DNA of 64,000 nt from Chlorops oryzae. Lineage: Eukaryota > Arthropoda > Insecta > Diptera > Chloropidae. The stretch is from positions 159,645,667 through 159,709,666 of the forward strand of contig CM035806.1 in NCBI GenBank assembly GCA_020466095.1, written 5' to 3'. The notes under the pieces were generated by a model. The model saw only the letters and a list, made by a program, of their open reading frames with translations. It made no database searches and was not told where the DNA came from. This document shows, piece after piece, positions 34,381 through 46,022 of this stretch; within the stretch, counting starts at the first letter, position 1, and every line of letters starts with the position of its first letter. The translations under genes and the position numbers were made by a program.

Positions 34381-36840
34381 TTTTAATAAATTATTTATTA
34401 ATTTGGTTTTCTCCTGCATGAAAACTTAATTTCATTGACAGGGACAGATGTTTAGGCATTGAAAAGAATGTTGGCCTTCTCAGCTTCATACTCACGGGTT
34501 GTAAGAGCTAAAACCACTTTAACGGTATCTAGACATGAAAGTTATACTTGATACATACATACATATATGTATGTGCTTCACCTCGCGAAAGGAAATCGCT
34601 GATAAAAATATAAATAAAGAATTGAATTAGTCTCTATGAGTAATTCCTTTGATACGGAAACTTCGAGTGCTATCAAATTGATAACTACTTTCGTTGGGCG
34701 TCCGGGACACTTTAACAGTGATACGATCAGTGGGAAGGCATTTTATGATAAAGATTTCAAATATTTCGCATGCGATAGTGAAAAAGGTTAAAAAAAAAAA
34801 TTGGTGCGTAGGTATCTTTATCTAAAAATAAAATTAAAAAAACCCAATCATTTGGCAGTATTTTGTGAAATCGTTAGTCAATATTTTGACGCAGTTACAC
34901 GTGACGCAGCGTGAACCAGAAGCTACTGTACTCTACCTATAAATGGCTCAATGTTGATACAGCTATTTACAAGTATTATTACAAAGCTTCGATTTGAAAA
35001 GAGCCAGCATGCGTCAGACAGAAATAATTTAACGTTTTCATATGACCACTCTGCCGTTGCCGTTGCCTTTGCCTTTGCCTACCCATGCTTTAGACACTTT
35101 GGATGATACATTTGAGCAGTTGAAACTACATGCTGCTTTGTGGATTGATCAGCCGCCAGGGTGTGTGTATCGCATCCGCGTTTACTGCTTCCTATTGAGG
35201 TTTTATTACCTTGGAATTTCACAATTTGACGCAAACTAAAACCTGAAAGCTCGATCTCGAAGAGAGTATGTTATGTTGCGAATCTTATTTCTTCCTAATT
35301 TCGTCTGACTTGACTCGTTGTTATTTATTATTATTTTTTTAATAATTTTTTTTTTGTTTTTTTTTTTTTTTTTTTGTATGAATTCTACGTCATAAAGTCT
35401 TTGGTCCGCAATGCAATGTTATTCTATGTTGATGCTGCTGCTGTTGTTGTTGTTGTGGATGTTGATGTTGTTGGCAAGGGAAATTCCATTGAGCCTGACT
35501 ATTCGTGCGCTTAATTAATGACGGCATTTCATGGAAACGGAATTATTAGTTACTTAAATCAATTGAGAAATATAAAATGCGAAATGGGAAATACAAAAAA
35601 ATAAAAACTTTTTTCAATAAAAATAAAAAAAATTTAAAATTGAACTTACTGAAAGTGCTGAGAAAACCTCGTGATCGCGTTATGAATGTGTGTCTGTGTT
35701 ACGATTGTGTTGTTGTTGTTGTTGCCTTATTAAGACTGTGGACTGCGGTTGCTGCTTACTGAAGTGTGGCTATGTTGAATTATTAATTTATTGTCAAAAC
35801 TAAGAATTATCACGAAGCCTTAATGATGAATTTCGTCGACGAGAAGAGACGAGAAGATTCTTCGTTCATCTGTTGTTTTTAACACGAAGCCAATTGCGAA
35901 TGGTATGCTCGTGTTAAATTTCCCCGAGTGGCTACATTGGAAAACCCTTGGAATTTTCAGGATCCTACGCGTCGGGTACGGCTTCCCTGTGTGCGTTCGC
36001 GCTGCCTGCGTTTCCACTGAAATCCTGTGCGACGTTGTTGATCGATGGAAATTTGCTTTATGCAGTTTATTGACAACGAACGATCGACGGTAATCGAAGC
36101 TTTGAGGCAATGTAATCTTTATTATTTATTTTTTTTTTTTTTTTTTTTTTTGCTCTCTGGCGGCTTTCCGTTCTTTGGTCTGGTCAACGTTATCGTTCTA
36201 AACGCGACGGCACGAATTTTTCCAAGATCTTTTTATTAGCATATGCCAGCGAGTCAGCCAAGGTATGAATTTTTAAGCTTGATATCGCTTGTACCGCCTG
36301 GCTCTTTGCGTTTTCGATGTATTTTTAGCGCCTTCAGATGGAAAATTTCTTCGCGATCGTTTTAGGATTGACTTTACTTTTGACTCTTGTTTTTTTTATT
36401 TTTTATTATTTTTATTTTTATTTATTTTTAAATACTTTTTCACTTAAAACTGGTGAAATTCTGAAACATGAAATTTCCCGAGAGCGGAACCTGTGCGCAT
36501 AGATATTGAGACACGTTGACTTTCACGGGGTAAAAATAAAAAGTAAAAGATTTCTTTTTATTTATATTTCAATTCGAAAATTCGCTCCAATTTTTCTTTT
36601 CTTGAATTTTTTATTTACTTTTTGGTTTTATTTTCTATTATTTTCTCTTTTACTCTGCTTTTTTCGCTTTTACTTTGTCGCTGATAAACGCGCAAACGAC
36701 GATTTCCAACTGTGTGTGAAATCTTGTCTGCCAGAGGTCTTCGTGCCGTTGCCATGTGATCGGTTTAGCGTCGCACAGTGTGACGTCTGCATACATTTGT
36801 TGAACAAAAAAACAAACAAAAAATTGATCGAGGTGTTGCG
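34381..36840. other. Gene-free stretch with two GC-richer patches
   Basis: No firm gene. 35042-35165 starts ATG and reads a short Leu-Pro repeat followed by THALDTLDDTFEQLKLHAAL up to a GGTGTGTGT donor-like site. It might be a small first exon but is unsupported. 35435-35480 has CTG/GTT repeats. 35900-36080 is GC-richer and might be promoter or leader. T runs occur at 35346-35375 and 36130-36150. Confidence 0.3.
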
Positions 36841-36852
36841 ATGAGCACTGAA

Positions 36853-37093
36853 GGTAGGTAGGTAGGTAGGTTGAAGTGTCTGCCGTTAATCGGCCCATTG
36901 TGATACCAAGGAGGTTTTCGTGTGTTTGTGTGAGTTTTAGGTCTTATTATGTAGTGTGCCCCTAACATGCGATTTTTTGAAAAACTAGTGCTAGGCTTGG
37001 AACATTACACTCCGTTTTGCCTGTGCCGGCAATCGAACCTCGGACCCTGGGATCAGAGCATAGCACGCATCTCCTACGCTATCCCAGAACCAC
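36853..37093 (-). mobile_element. tRNA-derived SINE with 12-bp target duplication
   Basis: Read on the minus strand, the head has an A-box-like GGGATAGCGTAGGAG and a B-box-like GAGGTTCGATTGC, then a 150-bp body. The tail reads GGTATCACAATGGGCC and ends in (ACCT)n. It is flanked by ATGAGCACTGAA at 36841-36852 and 37094-37105. The tail resembles the 3' end of the LINE fragments at 57.5-57.9 kb. Confidence 0.88.
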
Positions 37094-37911
37094 ATGAGCA
37101 CTGAAATGGTACAGAAGAACTTCGGTGAGCCAAAGATTCAGAAATTTCGCCAAAACTTATTAGATCTTCACGATGCCAGAAAAAGGTACGGCTCTATATT
37201 AAAATTAATCAGATATGGTTTTAAATCAAAAAACCCAATAAAAAAAATGTATGCCACTCTCTTATTGCCATGTCCGTTTCAATTTGACATATTTGAACGG
37301 AACTCATAATGGAAGCCAAAACTTTAGGTTCTCGATTTGATAGGATTTTTTACAAGATTTACACAGGGTGTTCCGAACTAAAATGATTTTCATTATCACT
37401 TGAGTCACTTGAGGGCGTCATTATGAACAAAAAATCGTGTGAGAGGGGTTGGTGTAAAATGTTAACCCTGAGGATTGCTACGGGAAAGAAACAAATTTGC
37501 AGTAGTTTCAGAAAAAAAATTTATTTCGCCAAAACGTTGAATTAAAAAAAAACATTTTTTTTATGCAGTTTGGCAGCCATTTTAGGCGTATAAATTTTTC
37601 TTTCACTTAATTGCAGATTCAAGGATTTTCTTGCCATCAAAGTAAACATTTTGAAATTTTCTTTACATCTTTTTTTTTTTTTATTTGATATGAAAAAGGC
37701 CTCATTAACAAATTCTTTTCAAATTTTTTTTCAAATATCAGATCAATTTCTTTCCTAGAACCTAGTAAATTTGTCATACTTTATTTTTGGTCTTGCCCAG
37801 GAAAAAATAGGATGTTAAAACGAACTTTGATGAAATTATCAGGGACCGAAAATAACAGTTATTAATGTCAACATTTGTCGCAAAAAGGTTCCTTGATCGA
37901 AAAAGTCCAGT

Positions 37912-38072
37912 AGGGAAGTGTCCAAACTACGTGAACCATTTATTTACTACTGTTTACCCCTCGTGACAATCCGTTGAGAATAATTTAAGTGACCAATTTG
38001 TCCAAGTGTAGTTACTTCTCGAGCCCAACTCTCTCCCCCCTAAAAGGGTCACGTAGTTTGGACACGTTCCCT
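37912..38072. mobile_element. 161-bp MITE with about 26-bp inverted ends
   Basis: Left end AGGGAAGTGTCCAAACTACG, right end CGTAGTTTGGACACGTTCCCT, with one extra base on the right arm. It is flanked by T(T)A-like bases. No coding. Confidence 0.8.
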
Positions 38073-38284
38073 TATTAAGGACTAGGGCCTTGTAACAAAA
38101 ATTCCAAAACTGCCTCAAAATCAGAGTTTTTCGAAATAATGCAATGAAATTACGAATTTGACCTTATATTTAAGCCTGCGATTAAATTCTCCCAAAAAAT
38201 TGGGTAAAAGCGCGTGGCATTTTACAAAAAATGTTCGGGTTTTGTATTGTCAGGATCGCTTGACTATAACACCCTTACTGGTTT
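38073..38284. mobile_element. Helentron/INE-1-like repeat, truncated copy C
   Basis: Matches the last quarter of copies A and B (GACTAGGGCCTTGTAACAAA, then GCCTGCGATTA and the end GACTATAACACCCTTACT). The 5' part is missing or disrupted by the MITE just upstream. Confidence 0.65.
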
Positions 38285-38421
38285 TTTTTATTTATTTCAT
38301 AAAATGGAAAACAACACCAATGATCCGCTCTCAATTCTTTATTATGATTTATTCACCTATCATGGTGATGGCAAGTGCCAAAACACGAGCTCAACTTGGC
38401 GTGACCCGAGAGGAGTTTTTC

Positions 38422-38588
38422 GGATTACTAGTCTAAAAGGTACCGTTATTGAGTTATAGCAGTTTGAAAAAGAATGATTTTTGTATGTGTTTTTAAAAAA
38501 CAATTTTTTTTCTGTTTTTCTACACAAAATGTGTGCTCTTTTAAAGTGCACAATAACTCAATAACGGTACCTTTTAGACTAGTAATCC
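38422..38588. repeat. Palindrome with perfect 36-bp arms
   Basis: GGATTACTAGTCTAAAAGGT... at 38422-38457 is repeated exactly as its reverse complement at 38553-38588, with a 95-bp spacer. KpnI-like GGTACC lies in each arm. A foldback element is likely. Confidence 0.85.
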
Positions 38589-38659
38589 AAAAACAAAAAA
38601 ATACAACTTGAGCTATGGCATAATTAAAAAATGCAGAAATTTCCGTGGACACCCTGTAC

Positions 38660-39450
38660 AATGTATATACCTAAAAGAAATTTGCACTTCAATTTTTAAT
38701 ATTTCTTCAAGAGATTAAAATCAAAGCACTGATAGCTCTGATTCATCTCAAAAATGTAGCTTTGTGAAAATAGATTTGAAGTTGAGGAAAATTTGTGATT
38801 TATATTCTTTAAGCTTTAATCAAAGAAATATAATTCTTTAACAGCTTCATATTCATTTTTGCTCTGTTTTTCTCCACACTCGTTACACTGTGATACGTTT
38901 GCATTGTGAGAAAATCATTCAATGTGCGCTCAGTTGTTTTTTCGAGTCACTCACTTGTTCTGCGCGCTCAATGCAGGAGCGCATTTAGAGGCATTGCGAT
39001 AATCATTGGCTACAATTTTAATGGCCGCAATCATTAAGAATGAGTTACATTTATAATAGGTGGGAGTTTCAAATGTGTTGGCTCTTAGAGCTATTTATTG
39101 CAAAGCACTTAGACCCTAGTATAAAGTACCATCATCTTTTGTTTTTTTTTGTTTTGTTTAAGAATAGAGCAATCAAATATATCAATATGAATAATAATAC
39201 CTAACAAATGATAATTTTTCCATTACATACAAATATTTCGGTTAATTAATTGACAAAAAAAAATTAAACCAAAAAAAAATTAAACCAAGCAAATGTGATT
39301 CAATTAATAGAGGGTATTGTATTTATAAGTCTGATAGGAAAAAACTCTGAAAGAGAAATAATGGCACCGAGTTTATACATACATACATACATATCTGCGG
39401 GCACGAAAACGCAACAAATCGCGACACCCAGTTGATCGGGTATATGCGTT
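38660..39450. other. Gene-free stretch
   Basis: AT-rich DNA with no supported feature except a short ACAT run at about 39377. Confidence 0.4.
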
Positions 39451-39713
39451 ATATCGCACACCCTCTTCTAAGGAGACACAACTCAAAATTTCTCATTTTT
39501 CAGAAAACGCAAAAAAACAAAATGCGTCGCAGTGTCAATCAAAGCAGGAAGAAAGGCATTGACGGATTTTTTTTCGGCTTTTTTTATAATAACAAAAAAC
39601 GGAAGAGAATTTTTCATGCAGGTAGAGAGGTGCACCTATGATCAAGTTCCATATGTTAACTCAAAATTGACGATTTTTGTTGTTGTGTCCCCTAAGAAGA
39701 GGGTGTGCGATAT
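39451..39713. mobile_element. MITE, TATCGCACACCCTCTTCT ends, copy 2
   Basis: A 263-bp element with inverted ends of about 30 bp (ATATCGCACACCCTCTTCTA / AGAAGAGGGTGTGCGATAT, continuing GGAGACACAAC / GTTGTGTCCCC). It is longer than copy 1 at 6651-6848. The short Lys/Arg-rich frame inside is not a recognisable protein. Confidence 0.75.
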
Positions 39714-41144
39714 GTATGATATTGGAAAAATAGGCTGCTATGAAATCCGTTAGAGCTATGATCTATGACATCTCTGACTTTGAAAGAGAAGAATTGCTAA
39801 TATTCTCTAGAATCGATCACGTTTTCCATCGAAAAGAGTTCCGGCCCTTGTGGAAATGGCGGGCCTAAAATTGAACTGTTACACAAATATAGACTTTAAA
39901 CCATCGTTGATCGGAAGTTCATTGAGAATGATTAAACCAAAAAAAAAAAATAAAAAAAATAATAATAATAATAATACACAAGTTAATGCGAAGGCAGGAG
40001 AATATGTGACACAAACTCTTTAATTGCGTATTGTTGTGCCCACATCTCTGCTCTTTAAGCACAGTAAGGCCTCGCCACAAAGACACTCGTCGATGATAAT
40101 GAGAAATTTAAACAAATAAAAAAAAAAACCCCCCATTGATATCAACGTTCTGCCAAGAGACTTTTAACACTGCCCACTCAGAAATTTTGTTCTTGAGCAA
40201 CGCGTTCATCGAATTCATTTTCTTCTGAGCGAAAATTATCAAGCATTTCACACTTGATGTTATCTGCACGTGCTCGTTCGAAAGGCCAGAGGTAAGGAAA
40301 AAATGAAAACTCGAACCTCGGAACGCGAGTATCTAGAAGTCATTGTCAAATCGAGCATATTCCATGCGTTTTCAATGATTTCGTATCACTCAGCAATGGT
40401 TAATCGGATCATGAAAACGTAGCTTGTCTTTCGTACAAGTACGAGTAAATACGAAAACAAAACCCAAAAAGAAAGAGTAAATGTTAGTCCTCAATTTTGC
40501 TTTACAGTTTTACAAAAATTGATATTCCCTCACAGACATTCTCATGAACATGTGTAGGTACATTATGGCGTTTCAGACGGGATCTCAAACGAAAGAAAAT
40601 GTAAATCGAAAAATTTTGGCATCATTTAAAATTTTTTTAATTGAGGTTAATGGGGAATGTAATCTCAATTAATTGATTTTCAACTAATTGTAGAACATTT
40701 TTTTTTTTTTTTTGCATATATCTGATTGCCTTAATTCCGATAGAATTCCGATAGGGATATGATCGAAAAATACAATAATCGATTGTATACTTTGTATGCA
40801 CTTTCACTTTTCCTTCACTTACGTGATTCCGTCGGGCAAGAGGGAAAAGGATGGAGTGAGGAAGATTTTTTTTATCTCTCAATTGCGGTTGCCTCGTATG
40901 CCTTCGCCACTCGCAAGCAATCTTAAAATCTTCTGACCGCAAGTATTCACATATGGGGGGACAACTCTGTATTCAGACTCATCATAGATGAACAAATTGA
41001 CCCTGCTGTAAGGTTAGAAAAAACTTACAAATCTTAGGCTAACGCACCATGGTGTATTTTTTATACAAAATCGCAGCTATATTAAATTGCTAATGTCAAA
41101 TTTGGCTCAATACTTAAATAGATATGTATTAGTAGTCATGGGAT
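39714..41144. other. Gene-free stretch
   Basis: No supported gene. A-rich runs at 39934-39975 and 40115-40130. Confidence 0.4.
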
Positions 41145-41563
41145 CCCTGCAGTAATGAGCCGGTCAGTTTTCTAAGAAGGACTGGCTTTTGACCGGACCA
41201 AACCCTACCGGTTATATTATGGCAGTTCGCTCCATCGAATTCGGCTAGCCGGCGGTCGGTAATAAAAGGGTTGGTTTATGGGTAGTCTGTAAATGACACT
41301 TTCACCAACATAGAATATATATAAGAAATTTGTTGTTTATTTTACTCATTGGACTAGCCTAAAACCAGACAAAGTTACAACAATTGACCCAAAAAAAACT
41401 GGCCTTTGATCAGCCGTTTTGCGGACTAGTCCCTCCCCTAGGACAGGCCCATGTTAAAAAGGTCAGTTAAATACATTAGAAGTGGAATTATGAGGGGACT
41501 AGTACTGGTAACATGAAGGACTGACCGAAGGCTACACTTGAGTCAGTCCATATTACTGAAGGG
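41145..41563. mobile_element. MITE, CCCTGCAGTAAT ends, copy 2 (inverted)
   Basis: Reverse-complement relative of 27432-27844. One end keeps CCCTGCAGTAAT and the other has a single change (ATTACTGAAGGG). Lengths are 419 and 413 bp. Confidence 0.8.
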
Positions 41564-42843
41564 ATTTTTCAGACAAAACATTGTCTCATAATAAGACCCC
41601 GTATATACTTATGTACTATACCCCCATTCCAAAACTACAAAGTCAAATGCAAAAAAAATTGGAGCAAGTGGTCCCTAACCTAACAGCAGGGTTAAGATTG
41701 TGCCAGTAATTTGCGCTCCAACCAGTGGCGTAACTTCACCTTGCGGAACCCGGGAGAATTTTTTTTCTGGCGCCCCTCTATCCATGCTAAATTAAAAAAA
41801 GATCAACATGTACTAATATGTTTATTTTAAATATAAAAACGTATTAATAGGTATGAATACATGTATATATATCGAGGGCCCATTTATAAATGCTCGAATT
41901 TGATTCGAAATCGTTTTGACAAATTCATTGCCACAAGGGCTGTCTGCTTATAATTCCAACAATATTTTTTTGTAATTTATAAAAGTGGAAAGTACACTAC
42001 TTGATCAAATTGATGTAATGAAAATCTTTCGAGAGTTTTTTTTTTGTACTTTAAAAATTTAGAGCATAAATTTTTTTCACATTTCGTACCATATCCTCCA
42101 CATTTTAAATACAAAATCGAAAATATTTGGCTTCGGGATTTAGTATAAAAGAGAACATTCTTTCAATACCATGCAATTAACGATATATTTTAAAAGAAAA
42201 AAATTTCATGCCATTAAAGGTCAAAAAAGCTCCAAAAATCTAACGTAAAATTAAAAAAACTTCTCATTTTTTTACAATTTGGGAAGCTCAGTACCGTAAA
42301 AACGACAAGCTCTATCTTCATGAAAGAGGTGTCATTTGATAGACTTTGCGATGATATTAGCATTTGATACGATATCACCCATGATTAGTTAAAATAAAGC
42401 ATTAACATATACATTTTTTTCCTTAAAAGCCAAACAACTGAAGACCTCACACAAAATTGATGGTAGCTCCAAAACTACACCTAGGAAAAAATTTAAAAAA
42501 ACATTTTTGATATGACCAATACCACCCTTATCCGTAATAATGAACGAAATCGCGGCACCAAAACCACTGTTGGCCTGTGTATTAAATACAAAATCTTTTA
42601 CCGGATGCCATGTGTAACATATATGAATCGGTAATTTCAAAAAATCTCTTTAGTCATTAAAATTGAATTTTTCACGAATCAATAAAATACTGCTTCTTGC
42701 TTAGACCAATAAGTTTAAAAGGACTTATTTTTATCTTTAATTCAGTATTAAGGAGGAGGAAGGAGGAACGAAAATTTTGATATATGCGAAATAATATTGA
42801 ATTGCATATATTTTCAGCTGAAATGCTAAACAAGTACTTACAA
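41564..42843. other. Gene-free stretch
   Basis: AT-rich DNA. CAGTGGCGTAACTTCACC at about 41731 looks like one hAT terminus, but no partner is found. No gene supported. Confidence 0.4.
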
Positions 42844-42964
42844 TAGTGGTATTCAAGCAACAGTGCAAACGCAGTGTGCAATATTTGCACTTGTCAAATT
42901 GCGTACAAAAAAAGCAGTGCAAATATTGCACACTGCGATTTGCACTGTTGCTTGAATACCACTA
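42844..42964. mobile_element. Foldback MITE with about 47-bp arms
   Basis: TAGTGGTATTCAAGCAACAG... to AATATTTGCACT is followed, after a 25-bp loop, by its near-exact reverse complement ending CTTGAATACCACTA. The whole is 121 bp. Confidence 0.85.
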
Positions 42965-44209
42965 ATATTACATCGATATTGAAATGGCCTAAATTGCAAT
43001 AAAAGCTCATATTTAACCGGGAAATTCTCTTATAAATAAATTTCCACTTTTTTATAAAATTTAAAGTATACTTTATGGAGTTAAAATGTTGTTCAACTCA
43101 CATGAAGTTAAAATTCAAATCGATTTGTAACTTCTTCGCAAAATGTTGGAAAGAAAAGTTTTTGCCCCATAAAGTATGCTTTAAATTTATAAATGTAACA
43201 AAATCCGAGCCCTGGTTATAAACGAAAAAAATCCGTGACTTTCGAATTGGCAACCACGATAACGACGGGTGCGCAGAGGACTAGAAAACGAGAGTTACTT
43301 GGGTCAAATCCCACACAAAAGGGAATCAAGTCCAAGATAAAAAAGCATTATTGAATTTATATACATATATACATATTGTATCTGTACGTGTAAAAGCCTA
43401 AAAATTTGTATTGATTTATCAATATTTATTTTTTTTTAGAAAAGCTCGAAAACGATTTTAAATACGACTCGAAAATAGTAACAAATGTGACTCGAAAACG
43501 GCCCGCAAATGATATCAAATATGACTCTTTAAAAAGAGTCGCAGCTAGGGTTCCATTTTCTTCCGACAAAAGTTGCATTTTTGGTCAGAAAGCGAGCGCA
43601 TATTTGATTATTTTAATCAGAAATCATTGAAAATGCTCGCTTTTGATCAAAATTTAATAAAATTGATACTTTCAGTCGTGAATAATTTGACTAGCGTGTG
43701 CTCATATGTCATTATGAGTCTATTGGTGATTTATTCTATTCAGGATAGTTTCAGTAAAAATTTTGCAAATGCATATCTACTGTTAGAAATCAATAATTCG
43801 ATTATCTGTTAGGTTACGGTTTATGCGAGTATATACGCTCGCTTTGAACGCATATTTCTAATTCATATTGCAGAGCTCTTAAAATTATGATTATCAATAT
43901 TAATCTTCAAGCGGTTTACTGAGAAAAGCTTCGCTATAATGAAATCACTATTAAACAGTTGATCCAATATGTTGTAGGCAATTTCAAATTGATACGCTAT
44001 TATTTGAAAAGTGTCTAAAATCATTTAAATCCCTTGATCATTACCATACTTGCTCAAAAGGCCGAAAGATACAATATGACTTATTTATTAAAGTTGTCGG
44101 AATTCATTCTGCTATTGTTCTTCGCGAAAAAGAAGATTTTTGTAGAAGAGGCAAATTTGATTATTTTAATCGAAATGGTCGCGATTTAAAAAGACTCGAT
44201 TTAATGACC
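42965..44209. other. Gene-free stretch
   Basis: No gene is supported. The 79-codon frame at 43573-43812 has no recognisable motif. Confidence 0.4.
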
Positions 44210-45440
44210 CTAAATTATCAAATAATCTGCGTATTGTGAAGTAAGAAGTAACTCAAAGCTTGTTTTTTTTTTTCTGATGTTTGTTGAAATTACTTCCTGC
44301 ATATTGGTGACTTTTTAACGTGGACCTTAAGGAGATCCTTTTAGTCAAAAATTTCAAACTTTCCAAACTGAAAATTTTACATGGATTCGACAAAATGGTT
44401 TAAGTACAACTTAATCTAAATAGGACTTAACCCTCCTTAGTAGCTCAATTAAAAATTCAATTGTCGATTTTCCGTAATAATTTATCTTTCCAATAGAAAT
44501 TTTCATTTTATTATGAAAATCTAGTACTTCAATCGAGCTAATCTAAATATTTTGAGGGTGCAAAATGCTTGCGCTATTACATGAATACCACTATTAGTGG
44601 AATGCACTACGATTAGATAGCGCAATTTCAACATTCGATGACAGCTCGACAGAAATATAAAAAATAGATAGATTTAAATGCAACCCTGTGAGTCCGATTA
44701 CCTCTAATTAGCGTATGCGTTCAAGTAGCGAAAGTAAGCCAAAGTACTTATTTGTATTTTCTACGTGTGTTTCGTATAGGAAATTCATTTGCTGCTTATG
44801 GGCTCTACGCAGATATGCAGGAAGTATAGAGCTCGTTCTTGTGAAGAAAGGAAATTAGAGTTGAAATTTCGATGACAGGTCGACAGAAATATAGAAAATG
44901 TATGATTTAAATGCAACCCTGTATGTTCGATTGCTTTTAATCTGCGTATTCGTTGAAGTATCAGAAGTAACTCAAAGTACGTCTTCGTTTTTTTTTTTTT
45001 TTTGCATGTGTTTAGTATAGGAAATTTACTTCCTGCATATCTGCGTAGAGCCCATTAGAGCGTGGAGCCCTTTATGGATATCTCCCATAACGCGTTCAAT
45101 ATTTCCCTTTCCTATCTATGACAAAATTTTAGCTCTGGACTCGAACAAAATGGTTTAAGTACTAACTAATAAAAAAAAAAAAAAAAAAAAAACCCCTCCC
45201 TATAGTAGCTGCAAATTGAAAAATTCTCAATTTTTACGATTTTTTCACCGCTTTTTAACTTTTCTGACCTATGTCTCCCAAGACAATAAGAATATTTTGC
45301 AAATGTTTTGATTGAAATATCGAAAAATTTTAGCTTAACCTTGTTCAAATACCCGAACTGCATCTGAATGCTCCTTGATACGGTTTTGCCACTGAAAAGA
45401 AGAACAATTTTAAACAAAAATCGGAAGAATTTGTTCGAAA
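44210..45440. repeat. Complex repeat block (direct and inverted units)
   Basis: Two direct copies (about 44635-44800 and 44868-45030) share CGATGACAG(C/G)TCGACAGAAA, AATGCAACCCTGT and TATAGGAAATT. A third partial copy lies near 44210-44310. A perfect 26-bp inverted pair, GGGCTCTACGCAGATATGCA... at 44800 and its complement ending 45053, sits within. 45086-45440 is a diverged relative of the MITE interior at 7475-7820. Confidence 0.6.
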
Positions 45441-45809
45441 TTTTCAATCCAGCAAATGGTTCGAACCATTTGAAAATAAATTCTTATCTGTACGGCACTG
45501 TTTTTTGTTGGAAGATCTGCCAAGGTAAAAATCCGTGATATATAATATAATAATAATATAAAATACAAATATAATATAATATAAAATACAGCTGCAATGA
45601 TTTTAACCGATAAATACACCAATTTAAACATGATTTCATCGAAAAGAGGCTGGGTCGAGCAAGCTTAATTGAGTCCTCAAATTGTATGTCTCTTTAGTCC
45701 AATTTTATACAACTGAAAGTTAGCACCGACATATATTAAAAAAACAAAATATTATAAATATTTCACCTTGTGAATGCCCAAATTAATTTGTGCATCAATC
45801 ATCAAAATA

Positions 45810-46019
45810 GTGACGTCATCGCACATAGCTCGATTGCGCGTAGTTCCGGTGCTGTCGCATGGAGTCGGCAACTCAAGTCAGCTGATTGCAGAAATCAATA
45901 GTTTTCTATTATTCATCCGAGCCGTGGCAACCGTTTGGCTTTCTATTGAAAAGTGGTAAACAATTCGAATTCTGCGTTTTAATATATCGAATCTGATTCG
46001 TTGCTCTTGAAATTTGCAG
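45810..46019 (+). promoter_or_regulatory. Candidate Klp64D promoter and 5' leader region
   Basis: A full CRE palindrome TGACGTCA lies at 45811-45818. GGCAAC at about 45924, preceded by GCCGT, is a half-match to the ciliary RFX X-box. A pyrimidine-rich acceptor (aatttgcag) ends at 46019, just 3 bases before the ATG, so the leader is probably spliced. Confidence 0.35.
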
Positions 46020-46022
46020 AAA

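Larger units (their letters stand above)
37364..38656. mobile_element. Composite element bounded by CAGGGTGT(T)CC / GGACACCCTG
   Basis: CAGGGTGTTCC at 37364 and GGACACCCTG at 38647 are inverted and 1.29 kb apart. Such termini are common on insect DNA transposons. No transposase is left. The interior contains a 161-bp MITE, a 5'-truncated interspersed repeat (copy C) and a 36-bp-arm palindrome. It may be one old element hit repeatedly, or the pairing of ends may be chance. Confidence 0.4.

Noticed and set aside
41731..41748. CAGTGGCGTAACTTCACC as a hAT element
   Set aside because: Only one terminus found; no partner end or 8-bp duplication.
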